IMG/VR virus record: IMGVR_UViG_3300047462_000692
Span: 1-27,065 of that record
Source of the DNA: a virus
DNA length: 27,065 nt
Direction: 5' to 3' (one strand)
Position 1 is the first letter of the stretch. The number at the start of each line of letters is the position of its first letter. The notes beneath the pieces were generated by a model, which was not told where the DNA came from, made no database searches, and saw only the letters and a program-made list of their open reading frames with translations. This document shows, piece by piece, positions 24,087 to 27,065 of the stretch. Made by a program: the position numbers and the translations under genes.

Positions 24087-25520
24087 ATGACCGATCGCGT
24101 AATAAGCTATGCCGGTGCTTTGCCGCGCGTGGAGGACTTCTTATCTGTCGGCAAATACGCAATGGTAGGCGTCGGTGCGGTTGCCGAGGCCATTCTCGGC
24201 CAAATCACCCAGGTCGCGGGGTTGACGGTAACAGCTGTTCCAAACACGGCGGTGCCTGGTTCGGCGTTCGCCGTAAATGTCGGACGTGGATTTATCTTCT
24301 CGTATCAGGAGACAGATCCGAGCGCTTACGGTGTGCTAGGAACAGATACCGGGACCAATGTTCTAAAGACGGGCATTCTCGCGGCCGGTGTGGATGTTGG
24401 ACTTACGAATTCGGCTCCCGCATCTGCAGGCTATTCGACAAATTATCTGATATCCGCCGCATTCATTGAACAAGATATCAATGCAGCGGTATTGCCTTAC
24501 TATAACGCCGCGATCCCGTCGCAGCCGTTCAGCGGGCCGGCGAATAATTCAGCCGCGCAAGTTACGACACGACAGGATACGGTTCAGCTTCAGGTATTAG
24601 CGGGAACGCCGGCGCTTACAGGTACCCAAGTGACGCCGGCAACACCTGCCGGCTATGTGCCATTATATGTGGTCACGATCAAAAATGGCGATACTCAAAC
24701 CGTAAATGGACAGATCGCACTGGCGCCTGGCGCCCCATACATTAATTCTGTGGCCGGGCTGACTCAGATTATTCAACGTGGCTCAACAAACTATGCAGTA
24801 GCGGGCGGAAGCGCAAATCTGATTACTGTATCGCTATCGCCGGCCCTGACAGCTTATGAAGATGGGACATGGGTAACCTTCAAGGCCGCCGAGTCGAATT
24901 CGGGAGCTACGTTCATCAGTATAAATGGCCTATCTAATCTCGCCGTTTTACAGGGTGGCGCGACGCTTTCGGGTGGAGAAATTCTGGCGGATTGGTCCTA
25001 TAGTGGGGTTATTCTGTCCGGTAGTTTTCACTTGGCAGAGTCTGGCGCCGGCTCGATCAATGTTGCGCACGGAACGGCGTCCACACATGCCGTAAATATG
25101 TCGCAATTTCCTGTGCGCCAGTTTTTTTCTGCCTCGCAGCCTGGCATCATCTCTGGCCCTGCGAATAATACAACATATACAATTGAGACTATAGAGCTAA
25201 CATTTCCCGCCGCCAGCAAAAGCGGGGCGTTCCGCGCCAATGTGAGGATGGTAGGCGAAGGAACCGCGACCGCCGCAAACATGCGCCAAAACTTTCAAAA
25301 TATATTGAGCGACGGAACGAATACTTATATCGGGAACGCCTCCTTGGTCACAGCGTTCGCCATCGGAGACACGTGGGGAACCGCCGATACCATTCTAACG
25401 TCTGGAACCTATTCACCCGGTTCCACCGTGACGTTTACACATCAAATTCATACTGGTGGCGGCGGCCCCGATTTCACCATTCAGAACTGTTTTATGGAAA
25501 TCATTGTGGAGGAAGCCTAA
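24087..25520 (+). CDS. tail fibre protein
   Basis: ATG 24087 (CGGAG upstream) is preferred over the open frame from 24033, which overlaps the gpI-like gene. The 477-aa protein has an N-terminal attachment region (DRVISYAGALPRVEDFLSVG, GKYAMVG), then LISAAFIEQDINAAVLPYYN, and a central fibre domain SPALTAYEDGTWVTFKAAES, NSGATFISINGLSNL (about 251-284), the common 'itaYxdG...fkaaxxNxGatxisinG' module. The C-terminal domain (about 345-477) would bind the host receptor. No fibre assembly chaperone gene follows before the lysis genes. Confidence 0.78.
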   Translation: MTDRVISYAGALPRVEDFLSVGKYAMVGVGAVAEAILGQITQVAGLTVTAVPNTAVPGSAFAVNVGRGFIFSYQETDPSAYGVLGTDTGTNVLKTGILAAGVDVGLTNSAPASAGYSTNYLISAAFIEQDINAAVLPYYNAAIPSQPFSGPANNSAAQVTTRQDTVQLQVLAGTPALTGTQVTPATPAGYVPLYVVTIKNGDTQTVNGQIALAPGAPYINSVAGLTQIIQRGSTNYAVAGGSANLITVSLSPALTAYEDGTWVTFKAAESNSGATFISINGLSNLAVLQGGATLSGGEILADWSYSGVILSGSFHLAESGAGSINVAHGTASTHAVNMSQFPVRQFFSASQPGIISGPANNTTYTIETIELTFPAASKSGAFRANVRMVGEGTATAANMRQNFQNILSDGTNTYIGNASLVTAFAIGDTWGTADTILTSGTYSPGSTVTFTHQIHTGGGGPDFTIQNCFMEIIVEEA

Positions 25521-25523
25521 GCA

Positions 25524-25592
25524 GTGGTGGCCGGATCTAAAGCCGAGCATGATGTGAAACGGCACGCCTCATGGTCGCCGCGCGGTGAATAA
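25524..25592 (+). CDS. 22-codon ORF upstream of holin (possible leader)
   Basis: GTG 25524 (or 25527) lies 11-14 nt after GGAGG (25508-25512) and opens a 22-codon frame ending at TAA 25590-25592, overlapping the holin GTG start. The holin start has no ribosome site of its own, so this ORF could couple its translation. It contains AEHDVKRHASWSPRGE. It may be noise. Confidence 0.3.
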   Translation: MVAGSKAEHDVKRHASWSPRGE

Positions 25593-25851
25593 ATTCATCG
25601 CCGAGCTCTTTAAAGGTCCGGATGGCGTGAAGGCGGATGAAATTTCCGTGCTTGCGGTCGGCATTGGAGTTTTGTTTGTCCTCACGCTGGAAATTTTTCT
25701 TGGACTGGAAATTTTTGACGTCGTCATTCGTAGCCACCCATTTGTGCCGCTCGAGTTCTCGAACGCGGCAGCGATACTCTTCGGGTCCGCCGGTACAGTT
25801 TTGGCGGCGATTACCGTTGCAATGGGTATAAAGGCGAAATTTGGAGGCTGA
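25585..25851 (+). CDS. holin (probable, two transmembrane segments)
   Basis: An 88-aa protein starting at GTG 25585. Two hydrophobic helices are clear: about 20-44 (ISVLAVGIGVLFVLTLEIFL) and about 59-81 (SNAAAILFGSAGTVLAAITV). They are separated by a short loop with HPFVPLEF, and the C-terminus is basic (KAKFGG). The size and layout suit a class II holin. It stands directly before the spanins and endolysin. The endolysin lacks a signal peptide or SAR helix, so a pore-forming holin is required. Weak ribosome site suggests controlled translation. Confidence 0.65.
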   Translation: MNKFIAELFKGPDGVKADEISVLAVGIGVLFVLTLEIFLGLEIFDVVIRSHPFVPLEFSNAAAILFGSAGTVLAAITVAMGIKAKFGG

Positions 25852-25852
25852 G

Positions 25853-26239
25853 ATGCTCACAATCTTACTGCCATTTCTGAGGAAGCTCTGGCCGTATGTT
25901 GCTATTGCCGGTTTTTGCTTTACCGGCGGGTGCGCTGCCGGCTATCGATTTGAAATCGGTGCTGTTGACGCGGCTAAATTGGCGTTAGCAATACAACAAA
26001 AAAATGATGTCGAGGCCGTTGCCGTTGAAAACGCTGCAGCTGCGTCCGAAATCATTGCGAGAGATGCCAAGGCGAACACTGCCGCAGCCGGGTTTGCGGC
26101 AGCGAATGCGCAGGCCGGACAATGGCAAACAGTACTCACCGGTCAGATTGCCGCGCAGACCGCACTGCCGGGCAAAGACGCGCCGGATGCGCCAGTGCTA
26201 TCCGCCGCGCTTGACGAGATCATGAAAGGGCAGCGATGA
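25853..26239 (+). CDS. i-spanin, Rz-like
   Basis: ATG 25853 (GGAGG at 25843-25847) is chosen over TTG 25841. The 128-aa protein has one N-terminal transmembrane helix (WPYVAIAGFCFTGGCAAGY, about 13-31) followed by an Ala-rich, charged helical periplasmic domain (NDVEAVAVENAAAASEIIAR and onward). This is the topology of Rz-type inner-membrane spanins. Its stop overlaps the start of a lipoprotein gene (ATGA), the usual Rz/Rz1 pairing. It helps to fuse inner and outer membranes at lysis. Confidence 0.75.
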   Translation: MLTILLPFLRKLWPYVAIAGFCFTGGCAAGYRFEIGAVDAAKLALAIQQKNDVEAVAVENAAAASEIIARDAKANTAAAGFAAANAQAGQWQTVLTGQIAAQTALPGKDAPDAPVLSAALDEIMKGQR

Positions 26240-26523
26240 AAAAGCAGAAAAGGCGAGCCCAAAGCTGGGCTCGAAACGCCAGCCTCGGCGTCATCGGAAT
26301 GCTTTGTTTGGCAGCATGTGCGGGCGCGCCTACAGCAACGGTGCTGACCAGAACTCAGATTGAGCGTGTAATAATACCAGCTTCACTGTTGACGGTTGCA
26401 ACGGAGCCAGCGGTACCAACGAGCAGGATGCAAAGTGCCGCCGCGGATTACATCGTGCATCTCAAGATCAACGATGACGAATGCCATCTGGATGTCGGCG
26501 CGATAGCTGCAACCCAGCAATAA
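26236..26523 (+). CDS. o-spanin, Rz1-like lipoprotein
   Basis: A 95-aa protein overlapping the i-spanin by ATGA. A basic N-terminus (KKQKRRAQSWAR) is followed by a hydrophobic stretch and the lipobox LAAC (25-28), so lipidation at Cys28 is expected. The mature 68 residues contain IIPASLLTVATEPAVP and later DYIVHLKINDDECHLDVGAI, similar to Rz1-type proteins that end in a short L-x-x-C..L..I segment. It would be anchored in the outer membrane and bind the Rz-like protein. Confidence 0.78.
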   Translation: MKKQKRRAQSWARNASLGVIGMLCLAACAGAPTATVLTRTQIERVIIPASLLTVATEPAVPTSRMQSAAADYIVHLKINDDECHLDVGAIAATQQ

Positions 26524-26576
26524 AAGTGGTTTGCAAGCAGTAATTTGAAGTATGGCGTAGCGCAGGATGAAGCTGC

Positions 26577-27065
26577 ATGATTGAAGATACTGACGCTCAA
26601 ATAGAGCAAGCAGAACAGATTGCGCTCTCAATTGCCAAGCCATTTGAAGGATTTGAGGCTAACCCGTATCCCGATCCTGGTACAGGCGGGGCGCCATGGG
26701 CGTTTGGATTTGGGTCAACGCGAGACGCTGAAGAGAGGCCGGTGACGCCAAGCACCACACCAATAACTTACAACGAAGCCTGCGATCTGGCGATGCGGGA
26801 TATGTACCGGGCCTTTCATGCAATCGCCAGCGACATCACGATGCCTCTGACGGTGCATGAAATCGCGGCGATAATGGATTTTATTTATAACGTCGGAGCC
26901 GGGAATTTCAAATCATCGACATTATTGCGAATGATAAATGATGGGCGTTATGAGCTTGCTATGAACGAATTCGAGCGTTGGGACGAGGCGGGAGGAAAGG
27001 TGATGGCAGGGCTTCTACGTCGCCGGATCGCAGAAGCGCAAATTTTCAACACCGAAGATTTGTAG
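26577..27065 (+). CDS. endolysin, GH24 phage lysozyme
   Basis: A 162-aa protein ending exactly at the window end. The family start IAKPFEGFEANPYPDPGTGG contains the catalytic Glu24 and Asp33, nine residues apart as in T4 lysozyme (E11/D20). PWAFGFGSTRD follows, where most relatives read WTIGYG, so the residue matching T4 Thr26 appears to be Ala42. Later motifs are ITYNEACDLAMRDMYRAFHA, IAAIMDFIYNVGAGNFKSST and GLLRRRIAEAQIF, all typical. There is no N-terminal hydrophobic helix, so export depends on the holin. It cuts peptidoglycan between MurNAc and GlcNAc. Confidence 0.87.
   Translation: MIEDTDAQIEQAEQIALSIAKPFEGFEANPYPDPGTGGAPWAFGFGSTRDAEERPVTPSTTPITYNEACDLAMRDMYRAFHAIASDITMPLTVHEIAAIMDFIYNVGAGNFKSSTLLRMINDGRYELAMNEFERWDEAGGKVMAGLLRRRIAEAQIFNTEDL

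Noticed and set aside
24005-24469. Plus-strand frame of 154 codons over the fibre start
   Set aside because: It overlaps two supported genes in another frame and is Cys/Arg/Gly-rich without a ribosome site.
1-27065. tRNA genes, CRISPR arrays, insertion sequences, integrase or attachment site
   Set aside because: Nothing with cloverleaf-like arms, regularly spaced repeats, transposase motifs or integrase motifs was seen by reading; absence is not proven without a search.

Overview
The window is the late, structural region of a contractile-tailed (myovirus-type) phage or prophage. Every gene I accept lies on the + strand. The order is small terminase, glycosyltransferase, large terminase, portal, scaffold, major capsid protein, head-tail connectors, an unusual accessory cassette, tail sheath, tail tube, tail assembly chaperone, tape-measure position, baseplate hub, spike, wedge and arm proteins, tail fibre, then holin, spanin pair and endolysin. 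Moderately high GC, many GTG/TTG starts and the style of the connector and DUF6362-like proteins suggest an alphaproteobacterial host, perhaps Acetobacteraceae. That host guess is inference. No integrase, repressor, tRNA, CRISPR array or insertion sequence is visible, so I cannot tell a temperate prophage from a virulent phage.

Region by region: 1-475 is mostly non-coding, with a possible 3' end of an upstream gene, two inverted repeats and AT-rich DNA. 476-952 is a DUF6362-like protein. 953-1275 is an AT-rich gap that may hold packaging or control sites for terS. 1276-4312 is packaging, with a GT-A glycosyltransferase between the two terminase genes. 4317-7965 is portal, scaffold and capsid, with strong hairpins before the scaffold and before the capsid gene. 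7965-10970 is connector and neck. 10971-14529 is an accessory cassette of Ig-like proteins, an SGNH (GQSN-type) esterase and a small coiled-coil/membrane protein, placed where a sheath gene normally follows directly. 14545-17330 is sheath, tube and chaperone. 17394-24075 is tape-measure position and baseplate. 24087-25520 is a tail fibre. 25585-27065 is lysis.

The clearest hidden features are three. The first is a canonical -1 slippery heptamer (A AAA AAC) at the end of the tail assembly chaperone gene, which opens a 62-codon extension (G/GT type); the chaperone itself is a tandem duplication with an exact 82-residue offset. The second is a 51-codon gene at 19854-20009 locked between its neighbours by 4-nt stop/start overlaps. 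The third is the esterase/Ig cassette. Many genes are coupled by ATGA, GTGA, TTGA or TGATG junctions, which suggests one long late transcript with local hairpins tuning expression of capsid and tail genes.
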